A DNA stretch of 5,033 bases from an uncultured Bacilli bacterium (GTDB lineage Bacteria > Bacillota_I > Bacilli_A > RF39 > UBA660). Position numbers and translations under genes: made by a program. Below, piece after piece: positions 4,899 through 5,033 of this stretch; position 1 is the stretch's first letter; the number at the start of each line of letters is the position of its first letter. The stretch is taken from contig CALVJC010000118.1 in NCBI GenBank assembly GCA_944331945.1, positions 1 through 5,033 on the forward strand. The letters are read 5' to 3'. The notes beneath the pieces were generated by a model. It was not told the origin of the DNA, ran no database searches, and worked only from the letters and a program-made list of their open reading frames with translations.

Positions 4899-5033
4899 AT
4901 GAAAACAGCAATGATATATTTTTCTTATTCTGGAAATACCAAAGAAATTATTTCTCAGATCCAAGAAAAAATAGAAGCCGATGTCTTTGAAATAAAGGCC
5001 AAAACTCCTTATTCAGATAATTATGATGAAGTA
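4899..5033 (+). CDS. Flavodoxin, N-terminal part (runs off the window)
   Basis: 45 codons are present and the frame is open at the window edge. The protein begins with a short beta strand (residues 3-8), then S-Y-S-G-N-T (9-14), the FMN phosphate-binding loop of flavodoxins ([ST]-x-[ST]-G-N-T), and a helix (about 15-27). A-D-V-F-E-I near 29-34 and T-P-Y-S near 38-41 then match the start of short flavodoxins of the type common in anaerobic Bacillota. It would be a small cytoplasmic FMN protein carrying electrons or reducing a quinone-like substrate; which one cannot be told from this part. AGAAGGA ends 7 bases before the ATG at 4899. Two closer ATGs at 4892 and 4895 are in other frames or too near the ribosome site. 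It has its own promoter and lies behind a terminator, so it is not part of the preceding unit. Confidence 0.85.
   Translation, partial: MKTAMIYFSYSGNTKEIISQIQEKIEADVFEIKAKTPYSDNYDEV

Overview
The window is AT-rich and densely coded, with every supported gene on the + strand, short intergenic gaps, purine-rich Shine-Dalgarno sites and A/T-ending codons. This fits a low-GC Bacillota (Firmicutes) chromosome. The VanR/VanS-type proteins, a C39-like exported peptidase and a YjbR/EVE-like protein fit a gut or host-associated member such as Erysipelotrichales/Bacilli or a clostridial relative, but that placement is inference. I see no insertion sequence, phage gene, tRNA, rRNA or CRISPR array.

Layout. 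1-333 is the 3' part of a small lipoprotein gene, followed by a terminator-like hairpin (356-406). 461-1489 encodes a 342-residue MmcQ/YjbR-type protein with an EVE/PUA-like C-terminus, and 1538-1957 a small single-pass membrane protein of unknown function that is probably co-transcribed. 2020-2715 and 2699-3832 are an overlapping response regulator/histidine kinase pair that closely resembles VanR/VanS. No vanH/A/X/G/XY/T-type resistance gene follows. The next gene (3935-4774) is instead a membrane-anchored, extracytoplasmic C39-like cysteine peptidase. A clear terminator (4797-4826) closes it. A separate sigma-A-type promoter then drives a flavodoxin gene that runs off the window at 4899-5033.

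The most interesting signal is regulatory. TTAAGA-type hexamers repeat at exact 11-bp intervals in front of both the vanR-like gene (1954, 1965) and the peptidase gene (3829, 3840, 3851, 3862). In each case the first repeat lies on the stop codon of the preceding gene and the array sits where a -35 box should be, followed by an extended -10 of the form TGCTANANT or similar. This is the standard operator geometry of OmpR/PhoB-family regulators. The economical reading is that the VanR-like regulator controls its own operon and the peptidase, forming a sensor-regulator-exported peptidase module without glycopeptide resistance genes. The peptidase gene also has an unusual leader: a perfect 6-bp hairpin separates a strong Shine-Dalgarno from the ATG, and folding it reduces the spacing from 24 to 8 nt.
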